NCBI GenBank assembly: GCA_009602735.1
Contig: WELA01005894.1
Location: 144,328-208,327 of the forward strand
From: Mesotaenium endlicherianum
Lineage: Eukaryota > Streptophyta > Zygnematophyceae > Zygnematales > Mesotaeniaceae
DNA length: 64,000 nucleotides
Direction of reading: 5' to 3'
Shown: in pieces, positions 27,980 to 37,503 of the stretch
How positions within the stretch are numbered: the first letter of the stretch is position 1
Layout of the letters: each line of letters starts with the position of its first letter
Notes under the pieces: generated by a model
The model's database searches: none
Told to the model about the DNA's origin: nothing
The model's input: only the letters and a program-made list of their open reading frames with translations
Program-made: the position numbers and the translations under genes

Positions 27980-28570
27980 ATGTTTACAGGAATCATCGAA
28001 TCGACCGGAAAAATCGTTTCTATTGAAAAAAAGGGCTCTAACGTGAGTTTCTGGGTCGGTTCTCCCCTCTCGGGCGAACTGAAAATAGACCAGAGTGTGA
28101 GTCATGATGGCGTTTGCTTAACGGTGGACGAGCTAAAAGACGGTATGCACCGGGTAACGGCTATTGAAGAAACACTGAAAAAGACCAACCTGGGCAGCTG
28201 GGCGGCCGGCAGCGAGATCAACCTGGAAAGATGCATGGTCATGAACGGCCGTCTCGATGGCCATATTGTACAGGGGCATGCCGATTGCACTGCTATCTGC
28301 CAGGAAAGAAAGGAACTGGACGGCAGTTGGGAATTCATCTTTCAATTTCCTCCGGAATTCGCACACCTGGTAATTGAGAAAGGGTCTATTGCCGTTAACG
28401 GTACCAGTCTTACCTGCTTCAATGTGAACCGCGATCATTTCACGGTGGCCATCATTCCTTATACATTTGAACATACCAGTATCAAGCATGTGCAGGCAGG
28501 CACGGCGGTCAACATTGAATTCGATATACTGGGTAAATATGTGCAGCGCTGGATGAGCCTGGGCCGTTAG
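27980..28570 (+). CDS. ribE: Riboflavin synthase subunit alpha
   Basis: 196 residues made of two homologous lumazine-binding barrels. The family start [12 protein letters not shown] and the motifs SHDGVCLTV and VNGTSLTCF mark each half. It dismutates two 6,7-dimethyl-8-ribityllumazines to riboflavin. A near-consensus -7 element (TTACTTTG, 27967-27974) lies 5 nt before the ATG. Its stop overlaps the hscA stop on the other strand by 4 nt. Confidence 0.96.
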   Translation: MFTGIIESTGKIVSIEKKGSNVSFWVGSPLSGELKIDQSVSHDGVCLTVDELKDGMHRVTAIEETLKKTNLGSWAAGSEINLERCMVMNGRLDGHIVQGHADCTAICQERKELDGSWEFIFQFPPEFAHLVIEKGSIAVNGTSLTCFNVNRDHFTVAIIPYTFEHTSIKHVQAGTAVNIEFDILGKYVQRWMSLGR

Positions 28571-30426
28571 CCTATCTGCTTTCCTTTCATCGCTTTGCTC
28601 ACGGCCTGGTCCATGGCCCGCTCGGCAAATGGCCGGGTTATATCGTTGAGTTCTTCTGTTTTTTTCTGGATAAGGTTCTTGTCGTCCATCGTCAGCGCCA
28701 GTTGCAGGGCCTGCATGGCATGTGCGGTGGTTTGCAGTTCTTCTGCTGAAAGCAGGCCGGGATTTTTGGAGATGAATTTTTCTGTGAGGCCCAGTAATTG
28801 TTCTCCTTCGGTTTTGGCTTCTACCAACGCCCTTGCCTGCATATCGTCTCCGGCATGGGTGATGCTTTCCAGCAGCATTTTTTCAACTTCTGTATCGGTG
28901 AGTCCGTATTGCGGTTTTACTTCAATACTTTGTTCCACTCCACTCCGCAGTTCTTTTGCTTTCACTACCAATATCCCATCGGCATTGATGAGAAAACTTA
29001 CTTCTACTTTGGGTAAGCCCGCGGGCATGGCCGGGATGCCGGTGAGGTTGAATTCGGCCAGCTTGCGATTGTCTTTTACCAGGTCGCGCTCGCCCTGGAA
29101 TACCGAAATGCGCATACCGCTTTGTCCGTCTTTCTGCGTAGTGTATTGTCGCCCCACTTTGGTGGGAATTTTTGAATTACGGGGGATGAGCACGTCCATC
29201 AATCCGCCCATGGTTTCAATGCCCAGGCTTAATGGTGTGATATCGAGCAGTAAAAAATCTTTGTTGTTGCCGGCGAGGATATCGGCCTGCACTGCGGCGC
29301 CGAGTGCCACCACTTCATCCGGGTTCACCGAATCGTTCACTGGCTTTCCAAAAAAGGCACTGACCGCCTGCTTTACAGCCGGTACGCGGGTACTGCCTCC
29401 TACCATCACTACGGTATCGATATCGGCTGTGGTGAGTTCCGCGTCTTTCAACGCGTTCCTGCAACAGCCGATGGTAGTATCGATCAATGGTTGTACCAGT
29501 GAGGCAAACACGGTTCTGCTCAGTTCCAGTTTTCCGCCATTCCATTCATCGCTGAACAATTCATTTGTGCTCAATGCGCGCTTGGCAGCTTCGGCTTTCA
29601 GTCTTAATGATTGTGCCAGTTGTTTATCCTGGTGCAATGCAGTTGCATCAATGCCCCTTTCTTTCATCCAGTATTGCATGATGGTTCTGTCGAAATCATC
29701 GCCTCCCAAATAGGTATCGCCATTGGTGCTCAGCACTTCATAAATACCGTTGCTGATGCGCAACAGCGAAATATCAAAAGTGCCGCCGCCCAGGTCGTAC
29801 ACTGCGATTGTTTTTTCTTCCTCCTTATTCAATCCCATGCCATAGGCCAGGCTGGCTGCCGTTGGTTCGTTCACAATGCGCAGCACATCCAGTCCTGCCA
29901 GTTTACCTGCGTCGCGGGTAGCCTGCCGTTGTGCGTCGTTGAAGTAGGCCGGCACGGTGATCACCGCTTTGGTTACGGGTGTTTTGAGAATATGCTCGGC
30001 GCGTTGTTTCAGTTCTTTGAGTATGAGGGAGGATAATTCAATGGGTGAATAAAAACGATCGCCCACCTGCACTTTCACCAGGCTATCCGTATCATCATCG
30101 ATCACTTTATAAGTGAAGAAACCGGCATTGTCTTTTACATCTTTATAACTCTTTCCCATCAAACGCTTCACACTGAAAATCGTGTGCTGGGGATCTGTTT
30201 CCAGGTACCCTTTCGCTGTTTCACCCACTTCGGGGTTGCCCATGGCATCGAAATGAACGATGCTGGGAACGAGGCTGCTGGTATTGTGTTCTTTTAAAGC
30301 GGCCGGTTGCTTGCTTTCCGGGTGAATGATGGCCACCAGGCTGTTCGTGGTGCCCAGGTCGATGCCCACGATCATTTCTGCCTGTTGTAAACTGCCGGTT
30401 GCTATGTTGATGCCTATTCGAGCCAT
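28567..30426 (-). CDS. hscA: Hsp70-family chaperone, HscA type
   Basis: 619 residues: ATPase domain with [12 protein letters not shown] (21-32), [39 protein letters not shown] and VGGSTRVP, then a substrate-binding domain. It ends in KAMKGKQIG without the acidic EEVD-like DnaK tail. The N-terminal extension and SLVA/SVKRLMG spelling fit HscA, which transfers Fe-S clusters from the IscU/SufU scaffold, but DnaK-like paralogs are possible. It follows the RDD gene by 29 nt. Confidence 0.82.
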   Translation of the reverse strand: MARIGINIATGSLQQAEMIVGIDLGTTNSLVAIIHPESKQPAALKEHNTSSLVPSIVHFDAMGNPEVGETAKGYLETDPQHTIFSVKRLMGKSYKDVKDNAGFFTYKVIDDDTDSLVKVQVGDRFYSPIELSSLILKELKQRAEHILKTPVTKAVITVPAYFNDAQRQATRDAGKLAGLDVLRIVNEPTAASLAYGMGLNKEEEKTIAVYDLGGGTFDISLLRISNGIYEVLSTNGDTYLGGDDFDRTIMQYWMKERGIDATALHQDKQLAQSLRLKAEAAKRALSTNELFSDEWNGGKLELSRTVFASLVQPLIDTTIGCCRNALKDAELTTADIDTVVMVGGSTRVPAVKQAVSAFFGKPVNDSVNPDEVVALGAAVQADILAGNNKDFLLLDITPLSLGIETMGGLMDVLIPRNSKIPTKVGRQYTTQKDGQSGMRISVFQGERDLVKDNRKLAEFNLTGIPAMPAGLPKVEVSFLINADGILVVKAKELRSGVEQSIEVKPQYGLTDTEVEKMLLESITHAGDDMQARALVEAKTEGEQLLGLTEKFISKNPGLLSAEELQTTAHAMQALQLALTMDDKNLIQKKTEELNDITRPFAERAMDQAVSKAMKGKQIG

Positions 30427-30455
30427 GTGAGTTGTGCGTTGTTAGTTGTGAGATG

Positions 30456-30845
30456 TTAGATTTCTACTACATCTGTTTTACTCAGGTAATCGTGTAAAGG
30501 TTTGCCCAGGAAGGGAATGAAAAACATATCGATGATGGTGATGCGTACAAGGCTTCGCACGATGATCTGCTGGAAAGATGGTTTTCGCTGCTGGGCATTG
30601 ATTACCCTTGAGAAAGTGAACCATTTGCCGGGTGTGCGGCTGAACAATCCTTCAAAAAAACAATAATAGATGAACAGTATGCCAAAGAAGAACCATCCGA
30701 ATTTGTAATAGGGGTAATGCCAGTAAATCACATACCAGCTCCATACCTTATACCCGGCATAAGCGAGTATGAAAATGATCGCCGTATCGATAAAAAAATT
30801 AAGCGCCCGGGTGCCATCTCCTACTTTGCGCATGTTTTTATTCAT
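30456..30845 (-). CDS. RDD-family membrane protein
   Basis: 129 residues from the ATG at 30845 (MNKNMRKVGDGT). The RDD signature is GTRALNFFIDTAIIF (Arg in helix 1, Asp later), followed by a second hydrophobic segment (FGWFFFGILFIYYCFFEGLF) and SRTPGKWFTFSRV, a typical RDD end. Function is uncertain; some RDD proteins act in ion transport. A longer start at 30872 was rejected because a near-consensus -7 element (TACTTTCG on the minus strand, 30850-30857) lies between the two. Confidence 0.8.
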   Translation of the reverse strand: MNKNMRKVGDGTRALNFFIDTAIIFILAYAGYKVWSWYVIYWHYPYYKFGWFFFGILFIYYCFFEGLFSRTPGKWFTFSRVINAQQRKPSFQQIIVRSLVRITIIDMFFIPFLGKPLHDYLSKTDVVEI

Positions 30846-30876
30846 GACGCGAAAGTAGCGAATCCGCTCCATTTCC

Positions 30877-30884
30877 TATTTTTG
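30877..30884 (+). promoter_or_regulatory. -7 element TATTTTTG of tyrS
   Basis: TAnnTTTG 16 nt before the tyrS ATG, in the divergent gap with the RDD gene. Confidence 0.55.
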
Positions 30885-30900
30885 CGCAAATTCGAAGTAA

Positions 30901-32184
30901 ATGACGCTCATAGAAGAACTCAGGTGGAGAGGAATGGTGCAGGACATCATGCCTGGCACGGAAGAATTGTTGCAAAAAGAAATGGTATCCGGCTATATTG
31001 GCTTTGACCCTACGTCGGACAGTTTGCATATCGGCAGCCTGGTTCCCATTCTCTTACTGGTGCACCTGCAAAGGGCCGGTCATAAACCTTATGCTTTGGT
31101 TGGAGGCGCTACCGGCATGATCGGAGACCCCAGCGGCAAGAGCGAAGAAAGAAACCTGCTGAGCGCAGAAGTGTTGCAGCACAACCAGGAAGGCGTTCGC
31201 AAACAATTGTCAAAATTCCTGGATTTCGACAGCGCCAAACCCAATGCGGCGGTCATGGTGAACAACTATGATTGGTTCAAAGGCGTTGGCTTTCTCGAGT
31301 TTATCCGCGATGCCGGCAAATACATCACCGTCAATTATATGATGGCGAAAGACAGTGTGAAGAAAAGACTGGAAGGAGAAACCGGCATGAGCTTTACCGA
31401 ATTTACTTATCAACTGATACAGGGCTATGATTTTTACTGGCTCTACGAGCACAAGCATTGCAAACTGCAAATGGGTGGCAGCGACCAGTGGGGTAATATT
31501 ACTACCGGTACGGAACTGATCCGCCGTAAGGCTGGTGGTGAAGCGTTTGCATTTACCTGTCCGCTCATTCGCAAAGCCGACGGCGGTAAATTCGGCAAAA
31601 CGGAGAAAGGTAATGTATGGTTGGATGCTACTAAAACATCGCCCTACCAATTTTACCAGTTCTGGCTCAACGCCAGTGATGATGATGCCAAGCAGTGGAT
31701 CAAAATATTTACCCTGCTGCCCCATACTGAAATTGATGCATTATTGGTTGAGCACGAAGCAGCCCCGCACCAGCGTGCACTGCAAAAAAAGCTGGCACGT
31801 GAACTGACGGTATTCGTACACAGCGAGCATGATTATGATTTTGCTGTGAAAGCATCTGAGATACTGTTTGGCAATGCCACTACCGAAGCTTTGCAAAGCC
31901 TGAATGAAGAACAATTGTTGCAGGTGATGGAAGGCGTTCCCACGGTAGAAGTGAGCAAATCGCAACTCGAAGCGGGGTATGATATTGTAAGCTTCCTGGC
32001 CGACACACAAATCTTCCCCAGCAAAGGTGAAGCGCGTAAAATGTGGCAATCGGGCGGCATAGGCATCAATAAAAGAAAGATCGGTAGCGATGAAAATTTG
32101 CTGAAGCAGTCAGACCTTTTGCAGGATAAATATTTGCTGGTGCAAAAAGGGAAGAAAAATTACTACCTCGTAAAAGCCGTATAG
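30901..32184 (+). CDS. tyrS: Tyrosyl-tRNA synthetase
   Basis: 427 residues. HIGH-type motif HIGS at 43-46, tyrosine pocket [10 protein letters not shown] and [11 protein letters not shown], the KMSKS counterpart KFGKTEKGN near 235, and a C-terminal S4 domain ([19 protein letters not shown]). Charges tRNA-Tyr, whose gene is at 25761-25843. Confidence 0.98.
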   Translation: MTLIEELRWRGMVQDIMPGTEELLQKEMVSGYIGFDPTSDSLHIGSLVPILLLVHLQRAGHKPYALVGGATGMIGDPSGKSEERNLLSAEVLQHNQEGVRKQLSKFLDFDSAKPNAAVMVNNYDWFKGVGFLEFIRDAGKYITVNYMMAKDSVKKRLEGETGMSFTEFTYQLIQGYDFYWLYEHKHCKLQMGGSDQWGNITTGTELIRRKAGGEAFAFTCPLIRKADGGKFGKTEKGNVWLDATKTSPYQFYQFWLNASDDDAKQWIKIFTLLPHTEIDALLVEHEAAPHQRALQKKLARELTVFVHSEHDYDFAVKASEILFGNATTEALQSLNEEQLLQVMEGVPTVEVSKSQLEAGYDIVSFLADTQIFPSKGEARKMWQSGGIGINKRKIGSDENLLKQSDLLQDKYLLVQKGKKNYYLVKAV

Positions 32185-32238
32185 CCCCCTCACAGGTATT
32201 GGGCGTGAATTCGTATATTCATCAACTCAACCTGTTAT

Positions 32239-33825
32239 ATGAGACAAAAACTACACTTCCTTTCCCTGCTGTTCTGTTTGGCATTCACTGCCGTTCATGC
32301 GCAGATTCTCAAAGCGCCTGAGAAAAAAGAAGGCGATGGCCCTTATACCCAACTGATCATTCGAGGTGTTACATTGATCAATGGTACCGGTGCGCCGCCT
32401 TTTGGTCCGGTTGATATTGTGGTGGAGCAAAACCGCATTGTGCAGATACAAACGGTGGGAAGCCCCGGTGCGGCTATTGATCCTGGCCGTAGACCAGCGC
32501 TCAAACAGGGCGGGAAAGAACTCAACTGTGAAGGCATGTATGTGTTGCCCGGACTCATAGACATGCATGGGCATATCGGTGGCAAGGAACAGGGCACTCC
32601 TGCCGAATACGTTTTCAAACTGTGGATGGCGCATGGCATTACCACCATCAGGGATCCATCGGCCGGCAACGGACTGGAATGGACACTGGATGAAAAACAA
32701 AAAAGCGCTGCCAATCTTATTACAGCGCCCAGGATATTTGCTTATACGGTATTCGGACAAAGCAGTAAAACACCCATCACTACTGCCGACCAGGCACGTG
32801 CCTGGGTACAGGAGAATGCGCGCAAAGGAGCCGATGGCATCAAATTTTTTGGTGCGCGACCAGAGGTTATGGATGCAGCACTTCGTGAAAATAAAAAATT
32901 GGGATTGAGGTCTTGTTGTCACCATGCGCAGCTCGATGTAGCGCGCTGGAATGTGTTGAATTCTGCCCGTGCCGGGCTCACCAGCATGGAGCACTGGTAT
33001 GGTTTACCCGAAGCATTGTTTACCGATAAAACCATCCAACAATACCCACCCGATTACAATTACAACAATGAGCAGGATCGATTTGAAGAAGCGGGCAAAC
33101 TGTGGAAGCAGGCGGCAGCGCCTTATTCAGAACATTGGAACAAAGTGATGAATGAATTGTTATCGCTCGATTTTACATTGGATCCTACGTTTAATATTTA
33201 CGATGCCAACCGCGACCTGCAAAGAGCGCGCAGGGCTGAATGGCATGAGTGGTATACGTTGCCATCGCTCTGGCAGTTTTACGAGCCCAGCCGGCAGTCG
33301 CATGGCTCTTATTGGCATCACTGGGGTACAGAGCAGGAAGTGGAATGGAAAAACAATTACCGGTTGTGGATGACTTTTGTGAACGAATACAAAAACCGCG
33401 GTGGGCGTGTGACTGCCGGGTCAGATAACGGCTTCATTTATGAAACTTATGGATTCGGTTATATCCGCGAGCTGGAGTTGTTGCGTGAAGCAGGCTTCCA
33501 TCCATTGGAAGTGATCCGTTCAGCTACTTTATACGGAGCGCAGGCCCTTGGCGCCGATAAAGAGATCGGCAGTGTGGAAACGGGCAAGCTGGCCGATATG
33601 GTGATCATCGACGCCAATCCTTTGCAAAACCTGCAGGTATTGTATGGCACGGGAGCTATTACCCTTAGCAAAGAAAACAAAGTGGTGCGCACCGGCGGTG
33701 TGTTGTATACCATTAAAGATGGCATTGTGTACAATGCCAAACAATTACTGGCCGATGTGAAGGCCATGGTAGATGCTGAAAAGCAAAAAACCGGCTGGCA
33801 ATTGAAGCAGCCGGGTATGCAATAA
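32239..33825 (+). CDS. Secreted amidohydrolase-family protein
   Basis: 528 residues with a signal peptide (cleavage near VHA-Q) and an amidohydrolase barrel. The metal-binding pair is H110 and H112 (GLIDMHGHIGG), a later aspartate lies in AGSDNGFIY (about 397), and the family end is VETGKLADMVIIDANPL. Substrate unknown; dipeptidase, imidazolonepropionase and prolidase-like members share these motifs. Periplasmic. It ends 3 bp from the SGNH hydrolase gene on the other strand. Confidence 0.85.
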   Translation: MRQKLHFLSLLFCLAFTAVHAQILKAPEKKEGDGPYTQLIIRGVTLINGTGAPPFGPVDIVVEQNRIVQIQTVGSPGAAIDPGRRPALKQGGKELNCEGMYVLPGLIDMHGHIGGKEQGTPAEYVFKLWMAHGITTIRDPSAGNGLEWTLDEKQKSAANLITAPRIFAYTVFGQSSKTPITTADQARAWVQENARKGADGIKFFGARPEVMDAALRENKKLGLRSCCHHAQLDVARWNVLNSARAGLTSMEHWYGLPEALFTDKTIQQYPPDYNYNNEQDRFEEAGKLWKQAAAPYSEHWNKVMNELLSLDFTLDPTFNIYDANRDLQRARRAEWHEWYTLPSLWQFYEPSRQSHGSYWHHWGTEQEVEWKNNYRLWMTFVNEYKNRGGRVTAGSDNGFIYETYGFGYIRELELLREAGFHPLEVIRSATLYGAQALGADKEIGSVETGKLADMVIIDANPLQNLQVLYGTGAITLSKENKVVRTGGVLYTIKDGIVYNAKQLLADVKAMVDAEKQKTGWQLKQPGMQ

Positions 33826-33828
33826 TTT

Positions 33829-34503
33829 TTACAGGGATTTGATCGCTTTCCACATAGCTTCCGCTACAAGGAGGTTACCGGCTGCATTCAGGTGTACCCT
33901 GTCGCGCGTTAAAATGCCCGATTCTTTGTTGTCGGGATTGTTTTGGAGTTCGTATTCGTGGAAAAGGGTGCGCAGGTCTACGAGTGGCAGAGATTCTTTG
34001 GCTGCATACTGTCTGATCCAACTGCTGTACTGGTTCATATCGCCATCCTGCTGGTTGGAAAAATCTTTTTTCTCTCCTATTACGGCGGGTGTGCAGAGGA
34101 TCACTTTAGTTCCGGCAGCTTTCAGTTTCTTAACAATGGCTTCATAGAATTTTCCAAACTTATCGTAATCGGTACCGGTGCCAAAGCTGGATTTATGCCA
34201 CACATCGTTCACACCAATGTAAATGACTACGATGTCCGGGCTCTTGCTGATCACATCTTCTTCCATCCGCAGGTAAAGATCATATACTTTGTTACCGCTG
34301 ATACCAGCGCCTATCAGTTCATATTTATTTTCTACTCCTTCCTGTTTCAGGAGCGAGTCCATGAGGCGGATATAGCCACCCGGCTGGGCCCCTATCTGGG
34401 TAATAGAATCACCAAAAAATATTACTTTTTTCTTCTTGTCATAATTGAATGACAGGAGCAGGATACAGGCAATAAACGCGGCAAAAAGGATGAGTTTTGA
34501 CAT
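33829..34503 (-). CDS. SGNH/GDSL-type hydrolase, exported
   Basis: 224 residues. Blocks I, II, III and V of the SGNH family are visible: FGDSIT with S33, GAGISGN (66-72 region), GVND with N99 or so, and DRVHLN near the end with catalytic Asp and His. The N-terminal hydrophobic stretch (LILFAAFIACILLLSF) is a signal or anchor. Likely an esterase on acetylated glycans or lipids in the periplasm; the exact substrate is unknown. Confidence 0.87.
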   Translation of the reverse strand: MSKLILFAAFIACILLLSFNYDKKKKVIFFGDSITQIGAQPGGYIRLMDSLLKQEGVENKYELIGAGISGNKVYDLYLRMEEDVISKSPDIVVIYIGVNDVWHKSSFGTGTDYDKFGKFYEAIVKKLKAAGTKVILCTPAVIGEKKDFSNQQDGDMNQYSSWIRQYAAKESLPLVDLRTLFHEYELQNNPDNKESGILTRDRVHLNAAGNLLVAEAMWKAIKSL

Positions 34504-34574
34504 AAGGCTTGCAATAAGGGGTTCAATATACGAACAGAACGGTTAAAAAATTTGGAACAATTCTTCCCTACCCC

Positions 34575-34582
34575 TATTTTTG
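34575..34582 (+). promoter_or_regulatory. -7 element TATTTTTG of tRNA-Gln
   Basis: TAnnTTTG 29 nt before the tRNA 5' end. Confidence 0.55.
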
Positions 34583-34611
34583 CACCCCATTCCACTACGG
34601 AATGCATGGAT

Positions 34612-34682
34612 TGCCCGATAGTATAATGGCAGTACAACTGATTTTGGTTCAGTTTGTCTTGGTTCGAATCCAGGTCGGGCAA
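34612..34682 (+). tRNA. tRNA-Gln (TTG)
   Basis: Acceptor TGCCCGA/TCGGGCA, anticodon stem CTGA/TCAG with loop TTTTGGT, anticodon TTG, T arm GGTTCGAATCC, discriminator A followed by CC. The island-like region begins right after it. Confidence 0.95.
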
Positions 34683-34688
34683 CCTTTT

Positions 34689-34714
34689 AAAAGCGAACCA
34701 ATTGGTTCGCTTTT
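34689..34714 (+). terminator. Terminator of tRNA-Gln
   Basis: Perfect 26-bp palindrome (arms AAAAGCGAACCAA and its complement) followed by an A/T run. Confidence 0.88.
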
Positions 34715-34764
34715 ATTTTATTCATTATCATCTAGTTATTAAGAATTTTCTTCAAGGTTCTATT

Positions 34765-34911
34765 TTAGGTATCACATTCCAAGCACTTATTGATAATCTC
34801 ATCGTCACAAGTGGCACAAAACTTTTCTGGTATCTGCTCACTGTTAGCTTTAGCAGTGATTACATGACCATTCATACAAACCAGTACGTTTCCATAGCTG
34901 AGTCCTTCCAT
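34765..34911 (-). CDS. Small zinc-ribbon protein, DUF2321-like, probably truncated
   Basis: 48 residues, below common gene-calling cutoffs. It begins with ATG at 34911 and ends with TAA at 34765. It has a CxxGH motif (VCMNGHVI) and two CxxC pairs (FCATC and KCLEC), the N-terminal metal-binding layout of DUF2321 proteins as I know them; those are usually much longer. It stops right after the second CxxC. It may be a 3'-truncated relic or a real mini zinc ribbon. Same strand as the AbiE genes, 170 nt downstream. Confidence 0.6.
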   Translation of the reverse strand: MEGLSYGNVLVCMNGHVITAKANSEQIPEKFCATCDDEIINKCLECDT

Positions 34912-35081
34912 AATAAACGATTGAACATGTTAACAATCTCTAATTTATGAAAAGTATTTTTTATGAAACCTTTTTTGTTTTTTGACTCAAGACTGGTGTC
35001 GGTTGCAATAATCTGCGAACTTTATTACATCGGCCTCCCCGGCTATATGCGTATTTCTAACTTCTTTTCTCATAAACTTTA

Positions 35082-35918
35082 TTAATCAATTAATCCCGAT
35101 AATACATTTTTCAATTGTCTCATTACATGCTCGATTGTTTCACCAGTTTCAGCTATCATATTTTTCACAAACGGGCTTTCCTCTTCCTGTTCAATATGAT
35201 CCTGCAATATTCGTATTAGCCTTTCGGTTAGTGATTGATTGGAAGAAATAATTTTCTTTATTTCTCTCCCGATAACAGTAGCAGATATTTCCTGCAAGCT
35301 TTTATCTTCCACGTCTTCGCTAAAAAGGTCGAAGTGTTCTTCACTGTAGATAAGAGTGGGATGAAGCTCAAAAAAATGATGGATTATATCTGCAATATCT
35401 CTTGCATCTTTTGACCTTTGTTCCGGCCTATCGTCGTAAGCAATCAGTTTCAAAAGGATAATAGACGGCAAGGTAGCCACCTTAAACTGATGTCCTGTTT
35501 CCAACGCTTGTCCTTCAGTACCTGAATTGTAAACTTCCATAAATCCATTGACCTTAATACTATCAAGTTCGACTCCGGCAAACATTACACTATCGTTTAT
35601 TTCTATTTCCCCAAACGGCAGAATATCCACCTGAATACTTGATGGAGACAGCATCACAAAGGCATTGGTCTTTGTATCTATGAATTTTTTGTTTTCTTTT
35701 AAATAGCTCCTAATCGCTTCATAATCATCCATGCTTCCTACCAATACTGCAAAATCAACATCTTTGGTTTGCCTGGATACGATATCTCCTTTTGCATACC
35801 AAATATCTTTTGCCAGTGCACCAATAACGTAATAATCAACTCCAGTTGCGCCAAAAGCTTCTTCAAGGGCGTCAAAGATCTCCCTTAGTTCACCCTCTCT
35901 TATATTACTTAAATCCAT
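35082..35918 (-). CDS. AbiEii-like nucleotidyltransferase, toxin of a type IV toxin-antitoxin system
   Basis: 278 residues. The N-terminal nucleotidyltransferase core has G33 after a YYVI strand and the paired acidic residues D53 and D55 of the superfamily, preceded by a strand-turn typical of AbiEii/DUF1814. A helical C-terminal half follows. AbiEii enzymes transfer nucleotides to tRNA or other targets and cause growth arrest during phage infection (known). The gene overlaps the antitoxin gene by 14 nt, so they are translated together. AT content is visibly higher than in neighbouring core genes. Confidence 0.8.
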   Translation of the reverse strand: MDLSNIREGELREIFDALEEAFGATGVDYYVIGALAKDIWYAKGDIVSRQTKDVDFAVLVGSMDDYEAIRSYLKENKKFIDTKTNAFVMLSPSSIQVDILPFGEIEINDSVMFAGVELDSIKVNGFMEVYNSGTEGQALETGHQFKVATLPSIILLKLIAYDDRPEQRSKDARDIADIIHHFFELHPTLIYSEEHFDLFSEDVEDKSLQEISATVIGREIKKIISSNQSLTERLIRILQDHIEQEEESPFVKNMIAETGETIEHVMRQLKNVLSGLID

Positions 35919-36903
35919 CTTTCAAATAATTATTATAAATCATCGCTGCCGTTTCCTGACACCTTGGATCATTTGTTAACATCAGATCTGCATATACCAG
36001 TAAAGGCGGAGCATATTGCTCTTTGTCCTGCCCTTCATCTTTCCAGAACTTTTCGTAAAAATGCACATTGCCATCTTCGTCAGGAATTAAAGTCCATTTA
36101 GGAATCAATGCGTTTTTTTGATTTGTATACACGGTAAGATGTGCCGGCACCAAGTGGTTGGTAAGTAATTCTCCTGCCGGCTCTCCGCCCCATTTGGTTT
36201 CGGTTGGCTCCAATGGCAATGCCTGCCAGTTTCCCAACCTCTTTTTATCCCAAAATCTATAAGTACCTAAGTGTAATGCTGGTCTAAGGGTTTCCCTGAA
36301 ACCGGTTAACCACCTGTCTAATAAGGCTTCTTTATTCTGTAGCTTTACAGTAGTGTCATTAATGGGGAGGATAAACCCAGCATCTTTAAGTCCTTCCATG
36401 ATGTTTTTAACATTTCCGAGCGCCACCCCTGTTGTCTCTGCTAATTTGCGATAAGGCATATTGATCGCCTGTTCGTTCAATAGCAGGTAAAAAACCATTT
36501 TCAAACCGGTCTTGGTAAAGGCTCTGTTGGTGATGGCTTTTTTCTTTTCAGTAGTTTTTTGGCCGTCTATCCAAATAAAGTTATCGGCTACATCGAGGTA
36601 TATATTTCCTGCAGCATCCAAATAGCCGATTTTCTTTTCCCTTAGCCGTTCTTTGAGTGTTGGAAAAATGGTTTCTGCCACTACCATAAAGGGCTGATAT
36701 TTGACCGCCAGCTCAAATATTTTATCAAGCTGGTGTAATCTTAGTTCTTTCTTAATCTCTGCGAATACATGCAAGTTGCCTTTCTGGAAATAAAAGTCAA
36801 CCTCCCCATCTATTTCATCATGACGTGGTTTCCACTTGGCTTTTAACCCGGTTTGTTGGGTAAGGCGTTCTAATGCCGTATTTATAATTTGATCTTCGTT
36901 CAT
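35905..36903 (-). CDS. AbiEi-like antitoxin/repressor with nuclease-like N-terminus
   Basis: 332 residues. The first about 60 residues contain D36 and E49-I-K51, a spacing like the D-x(n)-ExK of PD-(D/E)XK enzymes. A winged-helix segment follows at about 140-195 (PYRKLAETTGVALGNVKNI), then a C-terminal domain seen in AbiEi_2-type antitoxins. AbiEi proteins repress their operon and block the toxin without binding it stably (known). Whether the N-terminal domain cuts nucleic acid is not known. A palindrome lies just upstream of the start. Confidence 0.78.
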   Translation of the reverse strand: MNEDQIINTALERLTQQTGLKAKWKPRHDEIDGEVDFYFQKGNLHVFAEIKKELRLHQLDKIFELAVKYQPFMVVAETIFPTLKERLREKKIGYLDAAGNIYLDVADNFIWIDGQKTTEKKKAITNRAFTKTGLKMVFYLLLNEQAINMPYRKLAETTGVALGNVKNIMEGLKDAGFILPINDTTVKLQNKEALLDRWLTGFRETLRPALHLGTYRFWDKKRLGNWQALPLEPTETKWGGEPAGELLTNHLVPAHLTVYTNQKNALIPKWTLIPDEDGNVHFYEKFWKDEGQDKEQYAPPLLVYADLMLTNDPRCQETAAMIYNNYLKDGFK

Positions 36904-36913
36904 ATATTATTAG

Positions 36914-36932
36914 TGTTCACTGCACGTGAACA
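36914..36932 (-). promoter_or_regulatory. Palindromic operator upstream of the AbiE operon
   Basis: TGTTCAC (36914-36920) and GTGAACA (36926-36932), exact complements with a 5-nt spacer, starting 11 nt before the antitoxin ATG. A partial second site (ATGAACATTC) lies near 36942-36951. AbiEi family members bind inverted repeats to autoregulate. Confidence 0.7.
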
Positions 36933-37141
36933 AGTAAAATTAATGAACATTCTTGATTTTAGCTGTTTTTATTCATTTATCTCTCTAAGTTGTTGCAAAA
37001 AATGCAACAACTCCCCTCATTTTTCTATTTCCCCCGTAAACATTCTTTAATTAACTGTAAATCAAATGCTTATATTAGTAAGACAAACTATCCATCTGAG
37101 CTAAGTATTGATCATACAGATCCGTTTCCTTTAACAACACA

Positions 37142-37503
37142 GTAATCTCCAACAATTATCGCGATCACGCCCGCGAGTTGGCCGCATCCCGGATATTGCT
37201 GCAGCACGCCCTGCGTTGGGAAAGATCACTCACCCTGCGCCGCTACATAGCAGAACTCCGTGATCGCGCCACAGTCGGAGGCACTACCTTATCCGATGAA
37301 ATGACTAATTACCTGGAATGGGCTGCAAAAAAAGCCGATTGGTACGACCCCTTCATCAATGCAATTGACGATTTATTATCCACAAAGACAAGGAGGCAAT
37401 TGAACAACCTGCCGAGAAAAAAACTTCCCAGTTTGGATTTGCAGACTTGGGTGATTCCAATGCAAGCGATTACTATCCCGGAAAACCATGGTATCTAAAA
37501 TAG
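37142..37503 (+). pseudogene. Frameshifted remnant of an unrecognised protein
   Basis: An open frame without an ATG runs from after a TGA at 37109 and has protein-like content (RYIAELRDRA, YLEWAAKKADWYDPF). At about 37370 the better frame changes: the first goes on to 37498 with basic low-quality sequence, while the frame one base over has protein-like content (QFGFADLGD) and ends with TAG at 37501-37503. Both start and reading frame are therefore damaged. The WAAKKADWYDPF segment recalls C-termini of accessory proteins in mobile regions, but I cannot name the family. Confidence 0.5.

Noticed and set aside
34654-34950. 98-codon plus-strand frame starting inside tRNA-Gln
   Set aside because: Begins within a tRNA and passes through its terminator; the opposite strand encodes the better-supported zinc-ribbon peptide.
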